A stretch of 56,803 nucleotides of DNA from UBA5614 sp034678545 (GCA_034678545.1 JAXDBS010000028.1:1-56803), one strand, 5' to 3'. Shown: positions 34,181-42,502, numbered from the stretch's first letter. The notes: generated by a model from the letters alone, not told the origin. Program-made: numbers and translations.

Positions 34181-35049
34181 AATGTCACCTCTTTTATGTT
34201 ATGCCATATGTTTTGAAATTGGGCTCTCCACTTGGCGGCCGCATGCTCGACCAAGCTTTGCCCCAGTGTTATTGCGTGATGGAAATCTTCGTCGTAGGGA
34301 AGCTCCGTAAGGTGCAAGAGGTTTTCATCCCGCAGGAATTCCTTGATTACATTAACTAACTGGGGATTGAGATCAGCCTTATTGATGATGCAGCCGCCGG
34401 GGATTCTGAACTTCTTTGCCAGTTCCCACACGCGTTTGAGGTCGGAAAGCCCTGTTAAGGTAGGTTCTGTCACCAACAAAACAAAATCAGCCCCCGACAA
34501 CGATGAGATGACCGGGCAGCCGATGCCGGGAGAGCCGTCCACCAGGATAAAATCCTGCTTCTCCTTTTCCGCATACTGTTTGGCCTCTTTCTTGACCTTG
34601 GCCACCAACTTGCCTGAATTATCGGCTCCGATGCCGAGTTTGGCATGCACCAGCTTACTTCCCAGCCTTGTTTTCGATACGTAGCATTCGCCGACTTTCT
34701 GTTCTGGCAGGCTGATAGCTCCCGCCGGGCAGGCATGGTAGCAATAGCCGCACCCTTCGCAAGCCAGTGCTTTGACGTGATAAAATCCGCCCTCATGCGC
34801 AATGGCGCTAAACCTGCAGACCTGTTCACACTGGCCGCAGGAAGTGCATTTTCCCGGATCGATCTCTGCTTTGCAGCCGCTGTAAAAATCTTCTCTGGCC
34901 AGGATCTCGGGTTTGAGGATCAGGTGCAGGTCGGCGGCGTCCACGTCACAATCAGCCAGGACTGTCTTTTCCGCGATACAAGCCAGGGCTGCCGCCACAG
35001 AGGTCTTGCCGGTCCCGCCCTTGCCGGAGATTATGACGATTTCCTTCAT
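34177..35049 (-). CDS. MinD/ParA-like P-loop ATPase with inserted 2x[4Fe-4S] ferredoxin domain, copy 2
   Basis: 290 residues. SGKGGTGKTS (about 8-17) is the deviant Walker A; VLADCDVDAADLH and ILVDGSPGIGCPV are the other nucleotide-site motifs. An inserted ferredoxin (about 60-110) has CTSCGQCEQVC and CEGCGYCYHAC, two complete 4Fe-4S sites. It starts at 35049, overlapping the upstream paralogue by 4 nt (ATGA). A family of nucleotide-driven Fe-S proteins that regularly sits beside NifX-like genes in anaerobes. Its exact role is unestablished; cluster assembly or electron delivery are the candidates. Confidence 0.88.
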   Translation of the reverse strand: MKEIVIISGKGGTGKTSVAAALACIAEKTVLADCDVDAADLHLILKPEILAREDFYSGCKAEIDPGKCTSCGQCEQVCRFSAIAHEGGFYHVKALACEGCGYCYHACPAGAISLPEQKVGECYVSKTRLGSKLVHAKLGIGADNSGKLVAKVKKEAKQYAEKEKQDFILVDGSPGIGCPVISSLSGADFVLLVTEPTLTGLSDLKRVWELAKKFRIPGGCIINKADLNPQLVNVIKEFLRDENLLHLTELPYDEDFHHAITLGQSLVEHAAAKWRAQFQNIWHNIKEVTL

Positions 35050-35906
35050 GGCTGTGCCGACTGCGTTTTCAATTGTTTGAGGATGTCGTTGATCCCCGCC
35101 CTGAAGTCCGGGATCCTGGTGTACAGGATCTCGCCGTTGGAATAGAGCTCGGCGATCTGTCTCCGGTTCGGAAGCTTGGCCCAGACCGGGATCTGTTGCT
35201 TTTCGCAATAGCGGAAAACCTCATCGTTGCCGATCCCGTAACGGTTGACGACTACAGCCATCGGCTTGGCCAGATGCTGCATAGTCTCGACTGCCAGGCT
35301 CAAATCATACAAGCCGAAAGGCGTGGGCTCTGTCACCAGGATGATGAAATCCGCCTCTTTGGTTGCTGTAATGACGGAGCAGGACGTACCCGGAGGGCAG
35401 TCCAGAAACTGGTAATCCGCTTCAGAAAAGTTCCGGTCAAGATACTCTAAAGTCTGGCGGATCAAAGGCGATGCCATCTCGACTCCGATGTCCAGCCTGC
35501 TTTCCACAAAGTCCAGATGGCCTGACTTGTAGCTGCGCAGCCAGCCCAGCGGCGTGTTTCGCATGGGCAATGCGCCCGCGGGGCAGAGTTCGCTGCAGGC
35601 ATGGCAGGAATGGCAAAGCTCCGGCAGCACCAGGATCTCATTGCCCAGTATCAGGATGGCATTGTAGTGGCAGACCTCTTTGCATTTTCCGCACAGGGTG
35701 CAGGCCTCTTTCTGCCAGACGGGCACCGGCCTGAATTTCTGTTCTTCACTGAGCAGCTTCCCTTGGATAAAGATGCCGCTGTTGGGCTCTTCCACATCCA
35801 GGTCAGCCAAAACCACGTGGTCTGTTTCTGATGCTCTAAGCGCCAGGTTCACTGCCAGGGTGGTTTTACCGGTTCCGCCCTTGCCGCTGGCGATGGCAAT
35901 TCTCAT
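35046..35906 (-). CDS. MinD/ParA-like P-loop ATPase with inserted 2x[4Fe-4S] ferredoxin domain, copy 1
   Basis: 286 residues. ASGKGGTGKTT (about 6-16), VLADLDVEEPNS and QFLDCPPGTSCSV give the nucleotide site; CTLCGKCKEVC and CHSCHACSELC (about 70-115) give two 4Fe-4S centres. It is paralogous to the following gene but diverged along the whole length, so the pair likely forms a heterodimer rather than being a recent duplicate. Its start overlaps the stop of the NifX-like gene by one base (TGATG), and its own stop overlaps the next gene by 4 nt, arguing for translational coupling. Confidence 0.88.
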   Translation of the reverse strand: MRIAIASGKGGTGKTTLAVNLALRASETDHVVLADLDVEEPNSGIFIQGKLLSEEQKFRPVPVWQKEACTLCGKCKEVCHYNAILILGNEILVLPELCHSCHACSELCPAGALPMRNTPLGWLRSYKSGHLDFVESRLDIGVEMASPLIRQTLEYLDRNFSEADYQFLDCPPGTSCSVITATKEADFIILVTEPTPFGLYDLSLAVETMQHLAKPMAVVVNRYGIGNDEVFRYCEKQQIPVWAKLPNRRQIAELYSNGEILYTRIPDFRAGINDILKQLKTQSAQP

Positions 35907-36238
35907 CAGTGGTCACACCGGTTGGTCCCGGCTTCCAGTTTCCCCTGCAGATAGTTGTTGACCAGCTCTTTCAGGGGCATGGGTGCAACGCCAACCACGA
36001 CCTTGATGCCGTTCTGGCAGAACATCTCCTGCGCCTTCATGCCCATGCCGCCTGAGATCACGACGCTACAGCCCACCTCACTTAAAAAACGCGGATGCGA
36101 GCCCGGCTCATGCACCGGAGGGTCGATCACTTCTTCTTTAACTATCTGGTCGTTTTCCACTGTAAAGACCGCGAAGGCTTCGCAGTGGCCGAAGTGGGAG
36201 CTAAGCTCTCCTCCCTCTAATGGAATGGCTATTTTCAT
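35906..36238 (-). CDS. NifX/NifB C-terminal-like (dinitrogenase Fe-Mo cofactor) protein, copy 1
   Basis: 110 residues. MKIAIPLEGGELSSHFGHCE is a textbook start of the NifX/NafY-like domain, with the His and Cys residues expected of the metal-binding edge (HFGHC). VVISGGMGMKAQEMF and VVVGVAPMPLKELV complete the fold, and a C-terminal CDH adds another Cys-His pair. AAGGAG lies about 8 nt before the ATG. It differs from copy 2, which lacks the HFGHC pattern, so the two are probably specialised. A gap of 86 nt to the upstream gene could hold an internal promoter. Confidence 0.88.
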   Translation of the reverse strand: MKIAIPLEGGELSSHFGHCEAFAVFTVENDQIVKEEVIDPPVHEPGSHPRFLSEVGCSVVISGGMGMKAQEMFCQNGIKVVVGVAPMPLKELVNNYLQGKLEAGTNRCDH

Positions 36239-36324
36239 GATTTCTCCTTTGCTTATGATGTCTTTCACATATAAATTCTCTTACAGAGTGGTTTTCAGAA
36301 GTCATCAGGATGCAGCAAATGTAT

Positions 36325-36594
36325 CTATTCCTGCTTTTCCAGTTCTTTGATCCTGTCGTTAAGCCAGCCGATCTCTTCCTCCAGGGCGGATTTTCTTTCT
36401 TTCAACTCATCCAGCGTATACTGGTAAATATAGGGATGCGTCTGCATGGCCTTGTCAATGAAACCCGCGTTGTCCAAACCGGCTCCGCTTCTGCGGCCCC
36501 GTTGCATTCCGCCGTAGCCGCCGCCGAGTCCGGAGCGCTGTCCCCTGCCCCGGCCGCCGCCGCTGCGCGGGCCCTTTCCATTAAAACCTGGCAT
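36325..36594 (-). CDS. Small Gly-rich DUF5320-like protein with C-terminal coiled coil
   Basis: 89 residues. A Gly/Arg-rich N-terminal half (MPGFNGKGPRSGGGRGRG and following, no cysteine) is followed by YIYQYTLDELKERKSALEEE, a strongly helical segment with heptads to the end. The same two-part plan is seen in the 102-residue protein of this cluster. GGAGG lies 6 nt upstream. Its start overlaps the 3' end of the DUF134 gene by 14 nt. Function unknown; the conserved company suggests a structural or metal-handling partner of the NifX-like proteins. Confidence 0.78.
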   Translation of the reverse strand: MPGFNGKGPRSGGGRGRGQRSGLGGGYGGMQRGRRSGAGLDNAGFIDKAMQTHPYIYQYTLDELKERKSALEEEIGWLNDRIKELEKQE

Positions 36595-37045
36595 TCCTTC
36601 CTCCTCTGTAACATTTTCTGCATTGATTGCAGGACTGGGTGTAGCATTCGTCCAGGGAAACGAGATTGGGCGAATTGCACTTCCCACAGTGAAAGATGTG
36701 CTGCTTATCCGTTTCCGTGATGAATCCGCAATCCTGACAGATGAATACATGCTTCTGCAAATGGATGTCCCCGCCCTCGATCATCAGATTGCAGCCTTCC
36801 ACCAGGGCGGTGGCATATTTTACCCGAGCCTTTTCGTAGATCCGGGTCAGGGTGGGCCGGGAAACCTGCATTTGGGCTGCCGCTTTCTCCTGATTGAGGT
36901 TCTGGTAATCCAACAGCCGGATAGCCTCATATTCGTCCAGTGACAGCACCACTGTACCGCGCTGTCCGCCCAGCCTGCCGAAGGGCCGGAAACCCTTTAC
37001 AGGGGGAGCGGACTGCACGTGCCGGCTGATGCAGTTGCGTCCCAT
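36581..37045 (-). CDS. DUF134-family helix-turn-helix protein with C-terminal zinc-ribbon-like cysteines
   Basis: 154 residues. The N-terminal two thirds match the DUF134 pattern: LSLDEYEAIRLLDYQNLNQE, then AAAQMQVSRPTLTRIYEKAR, a clear sigma-like/HTH recognition helix. The C-terminal third adds CQDCG...HCGKC and a cysteine-rich tail (CYTQSCNQCRKCYRGG), so at least two metal sites are likely. It is the first gene of the cluster, with AAGGAG about 6 nt upstream and a near-perfect palindrome directly beyond it. This suggests autoregulation in response to iron, zinc or redox state. DNA binding is inferred from the fold, not demonstrated for this family member. Confidence 0.85.
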   Translation of the reverse strand: MGRNCISRHVQSAPPVKGFRPFGRLGGQRGTVVLSLDEYEAIRLLDYQNLNQEKAAAQMQVSRPTLTRIYEKARVKYATALVEGCNLMIEGGDIHLQKHVFICQDCGFITETDKQHIFHCGKCNSPNLVSLDECYTQSCNQCRKCYRGGRNARF

Positions 37046-37058
37046 GGCATACTCCTTA

Positions 37059-37078
37059 TTTTGAACATATGTCCAAAA
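37059..37078. promoter_or_regulatory. Candidate operator of the DUF134-led operon
   Basis: TTTTG, A, ACATATGT, C, CAAAA: a 20-nt palindrome with one mismatched pair, starting 14 nt upstream of the DUF134 start codon and just beyond its Shine-Dalgarno. The position and symmetry suit a dimeric regulator, most simply the DUF134 protein itself. Confidence 0.5.
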
Positions 37079-37140
37079 ATGCCAAGCCCCGTTCTCCTGT
37101 CAACCTCTTTTTTCCCTCGTCCCCCACCCTGACCGCTCCT

Positions 37141-37242
37141 GCTTGCATTGCTGTTTTATCACAATACCATTGCGGTACCATTACGGATTTTGACCGCAAT
37201 GATACCGCAATAGTACCGCATTGATAAAGTTATAAAAGCAAG
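37141..37242. repeat. Palindromic element built of 11-nt modules, copy 2
   Basis: Left arm: ACCATTGCGGT (37166-37176) and ACCATTACGGA (37177-37187). Loop: TTTTG. Right arm: ACCGCAATGAT, ACCGCAATAGT and ACCGCATTGAT (37193-37225), tandem 11-mers that are the inverse of the left ones. GCTTGC and GCAAG flank the element. It lies in the 284-nt divergent region between the DUF134 operon and the GNAT gene; no gene is supported there. Confidence 0.75.
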
Positions 37243-37329
37243 ATAGAAGTGAGGACCAATAAGGGGTTGACAAAAGTATAGAAAGGAGTTTGCGATAGAT
37301 ATGAAAAAAAAGAGACGGGGAGAAGTGGA

Positions 37330-38097
37330 ATGAAATACGAACTGGTGAAGATAACGGCTGAGAATCTGGCCAGCCATCCCCAGGCCATTTGTTACCTGAA
37401 TCCGGCCCAGGCCAGTTACGGGATCAAGGTAAAATGGCTGCAACACAGGCAGCAGGAGGGTCTGACCATCCTGTTGCTCTATCCGGAAAGGGAAAAGCAG
37501 CCCCAGGCCTTCATCGAATACGTGCCCGGAGAATACGCCTGGAGAGCTGTCTCCGCAAAGGGATACATGTTCATCCACTGCATCTGGGTGACCTCCAGGC
37601 AATATCGTAACCGGGGCCTGGGTTCCCTCCTGCTCGATGCGTGCTGGAAAGAGGCCGTTTCGAAAGGCATGAAGGGAGCCGCCGCTCTCTGCAGCTCGGG
37701 GCCTTTCATGGCCGGGCCCGGCCTGTTTCTGAAAAACGGTTTCAGCACCGTGGAAAAAGCACCGCCGGGATATGAACTCATGCTGAAACAATCGGAGCCT
37801 TCTCCCCCGCCCCGCTTCAATGACTGGCAGAAAGCTCTGGGATCGATCAAGGGGCTGAACATCATCTACTCCAATCAGTGCCCCTGGGTGGCGAGATTCG
37901 TCAGCGAACTGGGTGACTTTGCCCGCCAGAAAGGACTGAACCTGAGCGTCACTGAACTGAAATCTGCCTCGGAGGCGCAGAAAGCGCCATCGCCCTATGC
38001 CGCCTTCAACCTCGTTCTGGACGGGAGATTGCTGGCTGACCACTACATTTCCATGACCCGATTCGGCAATATTCTGAAAAAGGAAAAGCTGATTTAA
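37330..38097 (+). CDS. GNAT acetyltransferase with YoaP-like C-terminal domain
   Basis: 255 residues. A GNAT domain (about 1-150) shows the acetyl-CoA loop QYRNRGLGSLLL, preceded by FIHCIWV and followed by LFLKNGFSTVE. The C-terminal domain (about 170-255), starting near LNIIYSNQCPW and ending in HYISMTRFGNILKK, is thioredoxin-like and matches the YoaP layout and total length. CPW could be a redox or metal-binding cysteine. Substrate unknown. Only a weak Shine-Dalgarno precedes the ATG. Confidence 0.8.
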   Translation: MKYELVKITAENLASHPQAICYLNPAQASYGIKVKWLQHRQQEGLTILLLYPEREKQPQAFIEYVPGEYAWRAVSAKGYMFIHCIWVTSRQYRNRGLGSLLLDACWKEAVSKGMKGAAALCSSGPFMAGPGLFLKNGFSTVEKAPPGYELMLKQSEPSPPPRFNDWQKALGSIKGLNIIYSNQCPWVARFVSELGDFARQKGLNLSVTELKSASEAQKAPSPYAAFNLVLDGRLLADHYISMTRFGNILKKEKLI

Positions 38098-38113
38098 GTC
38101 GATAATGTTTATG

Positions 38114-38149
38114 CCGCGGCAGGGCGGATGGCTTTCGCCGCGGTTTTTT
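38114..38149 (+). terminator. Terminator after the GNAT gene
   Basis: CCGCGGC (38114-38120) pairs with GCCGCGG (38137-38143) across a 16-nt loop, followed by six T residues, 16 nt after the stop. The T-run touches the 3' end of the convergent recombinase gene. Confidence 0.85.
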
Positions 38150-39056
38150 ATTTGCCGGTTTTTTCCCTGGCGCGGGGATGGGCTTTCTGATAGGCCTGGC
38201 GGGCATCCTCTAAAGTGACGTGGGTGTAGATCTCCGTCGTGGAGAGGTTGGCATGTCCCAGCATCTGCTGGATGGCGCGCAGGTCGGCGCCTTTCTGCAG
38301 GAGATGGGTGGCAAAGGAATGGCGGATGGTGTGGGGTGAAAATCCTTTCTGCTGCGTGATCAGCCGGATGTAGCGCTGCAGGATGAGATTGAGCTGGCGG
38401 CCGTAGAAGGGTTTGCCGGTGCGGGTCAGGAACAGGTGGTCCTCGCCTCCCTCCGGATCGAAGGCGGGACGAATCTTGAGGTAAAGCTCGATCGCGGTCA
38501 GGGCTGGCCGTCCGACCGGAACGATCCTCTGCTTGTTGCCCTTGCCCCGCACGCGCAGCAGCAGGTTTTTGCGGTCCAGGTCAGGCAGCCGGATGCCGCA
38601 CACCTCGCTGATGCGCAGGCCGGAGGAATAGATCAGTTCGAAGATGGCGCGGTTGCGCAGGCCGAACCTGTCATCCGCCTCGGGGATCTGCAGCAGCAGG
38701 CTGATCTCTTCTTCCGTGAAAAACTTGGGCAGGGGCTTTTCGTATTTGGGCGTTTCCATCTTGTCAAGCGGGTTCAGGTCAATGACTCCAAACCTTTTCA
38801 AATAGCGGAAGAACGACTTCACCGCAGCCAGCTTGCGGGCCAGGGAGCGGTTCTGGTCAGGCTTCTCGTGCAGGAAGCGGAGAAAGTCCCTGACCATGAG
38901 CGCGGAGACTTGTTTCACGTCAATCAGGCCGTCCGGAAAGAAAGGGGCCAGGAAATCGGAAAGCTGCTCCAGATCGAGCCGATAGGATATCTGCGTATTG
39001 GCTGACTTGCCTTCCAGGCCCAGGTTTTGGATGAAGCTGTCGATCAGTTCACGCAT
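38148..39056 (-). CDS. Tyrosine recombinase XerC/XerD
   Basis: 302 residues, the normal Xer length. An N-terminal SAM-like core-binding domain (about 1-90) is followed by the catalytic domain with Arg in SSGLRISEV (about 148), HTIRHSFATH (about 240-249), LGHANLSTTEIYTHV supplying the second His and the nucleophilic Tyr (about 277). All catalytic residues are present. It resolves chromosome dimers at dif with a partner recombinase. A second Xer gene is not in the window, so C versus D cannot be settled; no integron or phage context suggests an element-borne enzyme. A small membrane protein gene lies 45 nt upstream on the same strand. Confidence 0.93.
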   Translation of the reverse strand: MRELIDSFIQNLGLEGKSANTQISYRLDLEQLSDFLAPFFPDGLIDVKQVSALMVRDFLRFLHEKPDQNRSLARKLAAVKSFFRYLKRFGVIDLNPLDKMETPKYEKPLPKFFTEEEISLLLQIPEADDRFGLRNRAIFELIYSSGLRISEVCGIRLPDLDRKNLLLRVRGKGNKQRIVPVGRPALTAIELYLKIRPAFDPEGGEDHLFLTRTGKPFYGRQLNLILQRYIRLITQQKGFSPHTIRHSFATHLLQKGADLRAIQQMLGHANLSTTEIYTHVTLEDARQAYQKAHPRAREKTGK

Positions 39057-39101
39057 CTCGGATCAGTTGCCCTGGGGAATAAACGCTCGCCCAGCGAAAG
39101 G

Positions 39102-39356
39102 TCAGAACGGCAGCCAGGTCTCCGTGTCCTGAAGATGCCGATACCGCACCAGCATGACCACGATGACCAGGCCCAGCGCGAAACCCCAGATGAAGGGCCA
39201 GCGCGAGGACCGATAAAACAGGATCACAAAGGCGGTCACACCCAGCGCAATATAGACGGCCAAGCTCAAGTTGGTCTGCGGCATGATGGCCAGGACATAG
39301 ATGATCCCCACCATCAGCAGCCCCAGCATCATGTAGATGACGGAAGAAGTCTTCAT
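39102..39356 (-). CDS. Small three-helix membrane protein upstream of xer
   Basis: 84 residues with three hydrophobic segments (about 6-25, 31-50 and 56-72), a basic patch YRSSR between the last two, and an acidic tail. ATG at 39356 is preferred over 39362 because GGGGAG lies 8 nt upstream of it. No family recognised. The position suggests co-transcription with the recombinase gene, but nothing indicates a functional link. Confidence 0.65.
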   Translation of the reverse strand: MKTSSVIYMMLGLLMVGIIYVLAIMPQTNLSLAVYIALGVTAFVILFYRSSRWPFIWGFALGLVIVVMLVRYRHLQDTETWLPF

Positions 39357-39520
39357 ACACACTGCTCCCCGCCGCCCCTTCCAAATTGCTGCATCGGAGG
39401 GTACGGCTTAATCCATGTTAGGGTGTATCATATGAAGGAAGCAATTTTGTGTCAAAGATTTTTCTTGTCATAAAGGCTGACCCCGGATTCATTTCACTCA
39501 GACCCAGTTGCGGAGGAAGA

Positions 39521-40273
39521 ATGAATCAGCATATAGCGGCTTCGGTCACACTCGGAAAAGACGTGATCCTTGGCTACAATGTAGTTGTCTGTGATGACGC
39601 TGTCATTGGAGACGGCTGCCGGATCGGGCACAACGTGGTAATCCATACCGGCTCCCAGATCGGGAAAAACGTGCGCATAGACGACAACACCATCATCGGG
39701 AAAAGGCCATTGTCCTCGCCCCGCAGCATCTTTAAGCCGCCGGCGGAAATGCAACCTGCCGTGATCGGCGACTTTTGCCAGATCGGGGCCAACGTCATCA
39801 TCTATGCCCAGAGTAAAATCGGCCAACGCAACCTGATCGCAGACCTGGCCACGATCCGGGAAAACGTGAGCATCGGCGAACTCAACATCATCGGCAGAAA
39901 CGCCACGATAGAAAACTACTGCGAGATCGGCAACCGCAACAAGTTCGAGACGAACTGCTACATCACCGCCTATTCCAAAGTGGAGGACTACTGCTTCGTC
40001 GCGCCCTGCGTGGCCACCAGCAATGACAACTACATGGGACGCGACAAGGAACGCTTCAACCATTTCAAAGGCGTCACCGTCAAGACCGGCGGGCGCATCG
40101 GAGTAAACTCCACCATCCTGCCAGGCAAGACCATCAACGAGGACGGCATGGTGGCGGGGGGCTCGCTTGTCAGCAGAGACGTTCCGGCCGGCAAAATCGT
40201 GCTTGGCAGTCCTGCCAAACCATCAGCAGAAGTGCCTGAGGGTCAGCTGCTGAAGAATAACCTTGATAAGTGA
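39521..40273 (+). CDS. Hexapeptide-repeat acyltransferase (UDP-sugar N-acetyltransferase-like)
   Basis: 250 residues, nearly all left-handed beta-helix: repeats of the [LIV]-G-x4 type such as VTLGKDVILGYNVVV, AVIGDGCRIGHNVVI and RIGVNSTILPGKTI. The end, DVPAGKIVLGSPAKP, is typical of WbpD/PglD-like sugar O- or N-acyltransferases. A loop with RPLSSPRSIFKPPAEM interrupts the helix, as in acetyltransferases acting on nucleotide sugars. GGAGG precedes the chosen ATG by 5 nt, shortening a longer in-frame reading by 24 residues. It is followed by a glycosyltransferase gene, so a role in surface glycan precursor synthesis is likely. Confidence 0.85.
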   Translation: MNQHIAASVTLGKDVILGYNVVVCDDAVIGDGCRIGHNVVIHTGSQIGKNVRIDDNTIIGKRPLSSPRSIFKPPAEMQPAVIGDFCQIGANVIIYAQSKIGQRNLIADLATIRENVSIGELNIIGRNATIENYCEIGNRNKFETNCYITAYSKVEDYCFVAPCVATSNDNYMGRDKERFNHFKGVTVKTGGRIGVNSTILPGKTINEDGMVAGGSLVSRDVPAGKIVLGSPAKPSAEVPEGQLLKNNLDK

Positions 40274-40335
40274 ATCCCAAGTTAAAGCTTGACAGAATGA
40301 TTGGTTTTTCAGCACATTGAGAATGGAGTAAGAAG

Positions 40336-41049
40336 ATGAAAGTCCTGGTCATCACACCCACCTACAACGAAAAGGAAAACATTGAGCGCCTCGTGCAGGC
40401 CGTGATGAAGCAAAGCGAGACGATCGAGCTGCTGATCATTGACGACAATTCCCCTGACGGCACCGGCGCCATCGTGGAAAAGCTGATGGAAAAACAGCCG
40501 CGCCTGCATATTATTAAAAGGTCGGGCAAGCTGGGACTTGGTTCGGCCTATGTGACCGGTTTCAAATGGGCCCTTCAGAAAGGCTATGAATACATAATGG
40601 AAATGGATGCCGACTTTTCGCACAACCCTGACGACCTGCCGCGCCTGCTCGAGGCCGCGCAGGACAATGACCTGGTCATCGGCTCTCGTTACTGCAGCGG
40701 GATCAATATCATCAACTGGCCGATCCAGAGGCTGCTGATCAGCTACCTGGCCTCCAAATACGTGCGCATCATCACCGGCATGCCGGTCAAGGACCCGACC
40801 GGCGGATTCAAATGCTTCAAGCGCAGGGTGCTGGAAAAGATAGACCTGGACAACATCCACTCCGAAGGATATTCCTTTCAGATCGAGATGAACTACAAAG
40901 CCTGGATGAAAGGGTTTAAGCTCAAGGAAATCAGCATCATCTTCACGGAAAGGGCGGACGGGCATTCCAAGATGTCACGCAAGATCGTGTATGAAGCGGC
41001 CTGGATGGTCTGGAAGCTAAAACTGCTGGCGCTGATGAAAGCGCTGTAA
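40336..41049 (+). CDS. Glycosyltransferase family 2, DPM1-like polyprenol monophosphomannose synthase
   Basis: 237 residues, a single GT-A domain without membrane helices. VLVITPTYNEKENIERLV, IIDDNSPDGTG, the metal-binding MEMDADFSHNP and DPTGGFKCFKR, with FTERADGHSKMSR near the end, are the diagnostic stretches of dolichol/polyprenol-phosphate mannosyltransferases. It transfers a hexose (usually mannose from GDP-mannose) to a polyprenyl phosphate at the inner membrane. GGAG lies 8-9 nt before the ATG. It is probably in one transcript with the upstream acyltransferase (62-nt gap). Confidence 0.9.
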   Translation: MKVLVITPTYNEKENIERLVQAVMKQSETIELLIIDDNSPDGTGAIVEKLMEKQPRLHIIKRSGKLGLGSAYVTGFKWALQKGYEYIMEMDADFSHNPDDLPRLLEAAQDNDLVIGSRYCSGINIINWPIQRLLISYLASKYVRIITGMPVKDPTGGFKCFKRRVLEKIDLDNIHSEGYSFQIEMNYKAWMKGFKLKEISIIFTERADGHSKMSRKIVYEAAWMVWKLKLLALMKAL

Positions 41050-41130
41050 GCTGTTTTAACCACGAAATCCGCGAAAAGCGCGAAAGCTGTTTAAACAAAT
41101 AGAAAAAAACCATCATAAGGTTCGCATCCG

Positions 41131-42474
41131 ATGGGCAGAATAATCTCCTTCCTCAGCATTGAAAAAATGGCTTTGCACGGCTACGGGCTGGGCTACGCGG
41201 AGGGCAAGGCGGTGCTGGTGCCGTTCACAATGCCGGGGGACTGTGTGGACGCGCTGGTGCGGGTGGAGAAAAAGGATGTCATTTTCGCCCAGCCGGCGGA
41301 ATATCACAAAGTGGATGAAGCCGGCCTCATCCCGGGCTGCGAAGCGTTTGGCGGAGAGAATGCCTGCGGCGGCTGCGACTGGCTGATGGCTCCCTACGAA
41401 CTCCAGCTGGAGTGGAAAACGCATTTGACCAGAGAGGTGTTCCAACCTCTCAAGCTGAGCAGAAAAGTCAGGAAGATGGTGCCTTCCCCACTGCCCCGGC
41501 ACTACCGCAACAAGAGTTTCCTGCCCGCCGGCAGGGATGAAGACGGCCTCTGCTTCGGCATGTACGAGCGCTACAGCCACAACGTGATCCTGCATAAGCG
41601 CTGCCTGCTGCAGCCTCCCGTGATGGACGAGATCCTTAACGCGATCACTGGATTTGCCCGCCAGGTCAAGCTGGAAGCGTATGACGAAACGGATCACACA
41701 GGCACTTTGCGCCACGCCGGGATTAGGGTCAGCCGCAAGGGGGACGGGATTTTGGTCATCCTGGTCACCCGCGGTGCGAAACTGCCCTTCACGCGTCAGC
41801 TCGTGCGCGTCCTGACCGAGCGCTTTCCCGCCATCCGGGGGATCATCCAAAACATCAACCGCAGCCCCGGCAACGTCATCCTGGGAGATGGGGAAAAGGT
41901 CCTGTTCGGCCAACCCTGGCTGGAGGACAAGTTAGGCGGGATCAGCCTCAGGGTGCACTACAAAAGCTTTTTCCAGGTCAACAGCCCGGTGGCGGAACTT
42001 ATCAACGCTCAGCTGAGAAAATATCTGCAGCCGGAGGACACCGTTCTGGACGCCTATTGCGGAATTGGCAGCATCGGCTTGTCCCTGGCCAGTTCCGTCC
42101 GGATGATGGTTGGGATCGAAGAAGTTCCGGAAGCAGTGGCCGACGCGGAGCATAACCGCGACCTGAACGGGATAACCAACGCCGCTTTTCACACCGGCAA
42201 AGTGGAGCAGGCCCTGCCTTCGCTGCTGAAGAAATGTAAATTCACGGCCATCGTGCTGGACCCGCCCCGCAAGGGCGTGGAGACGAACGCGCTGCTGGCC
42301 ATCGCCCAAGCTAAAATACATCTCATCCTGTATGTCAGCTGCAATCTCATGACCTTGGCAAGAGACGTGAAAACCCTGTGTGAGAACGGCTACAAAGCGG
42401 ACGCCATTACTCCCTTTGATATGTTTCCCCAGACCTGGCACAGCGAAACCGTGGTGAAGTTATCATTGGTTTGA
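41131..42474 (+). CDS. RNA 5-methyluridine methyltransferase (TrmA/RlmD family)
   Basis: 447 residues. An N-terminal TRAM-like domain (GYGLGYAEGKAVLVPF) is followed by iron-sulfur cysteines (GGENACGGCDW and HKRCLLQ), then the SAM-dependent domain: FFQVNSPVAELI, LDAYCGIGSIGL (SAM loop), VLDPPRKG, and the catalytic segment YVSCNLMTLARDV. RlmD-type enzymes methylate 23S rRNA U1939. The family normally reads SCNP; here Leu replaces Pro next to the catalytic Cys. The start is uncertain, with no strong Shine-Dalgarno, but the N-terminus fits. Confidence 0.9.
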   Translation: MGRIISFLSIEKMALHGYGLGYAEGKAVLVPFTMPGDCVDALVRVEKKDVIFAQPAEYHKVDEAGLIPGCEAFGGENACGGCDWLMAPYELQLEWKTHLTREVFQPLKLSRKVRKMVPSPLPRHYRNKSFLPAGRDEDGLCFGMYERYSHNVILHKRCLLQPPVMDEILNAITGFARQVKLEAYDETDHTGTLRHAGIRVSRKGDGILVILVTRGAKLPFTRQLVRVLTERFPAIRGIIQNINRSPGNVILGDGEKVLFGQPWLEDKLGGISLRVHYKSFFQVNSPVAELINAQLRKYLQPEDTVLDAYCGIGSIGLSLASSVRMMVGIEEVPEAVADAEHNRDLNGITNAAFHTGKVEQALPSLLKKCKFTAIVLDPPRKGVETNALLAIAQAKIHLILYVSCNLMTLARDVKTLCENGYKADAITPFDMFPQTWHSETVVKLSLV

Positions 42475-42502
42475 GTTGTAATATGGCAGGGAGTCGAATG
42501 AT

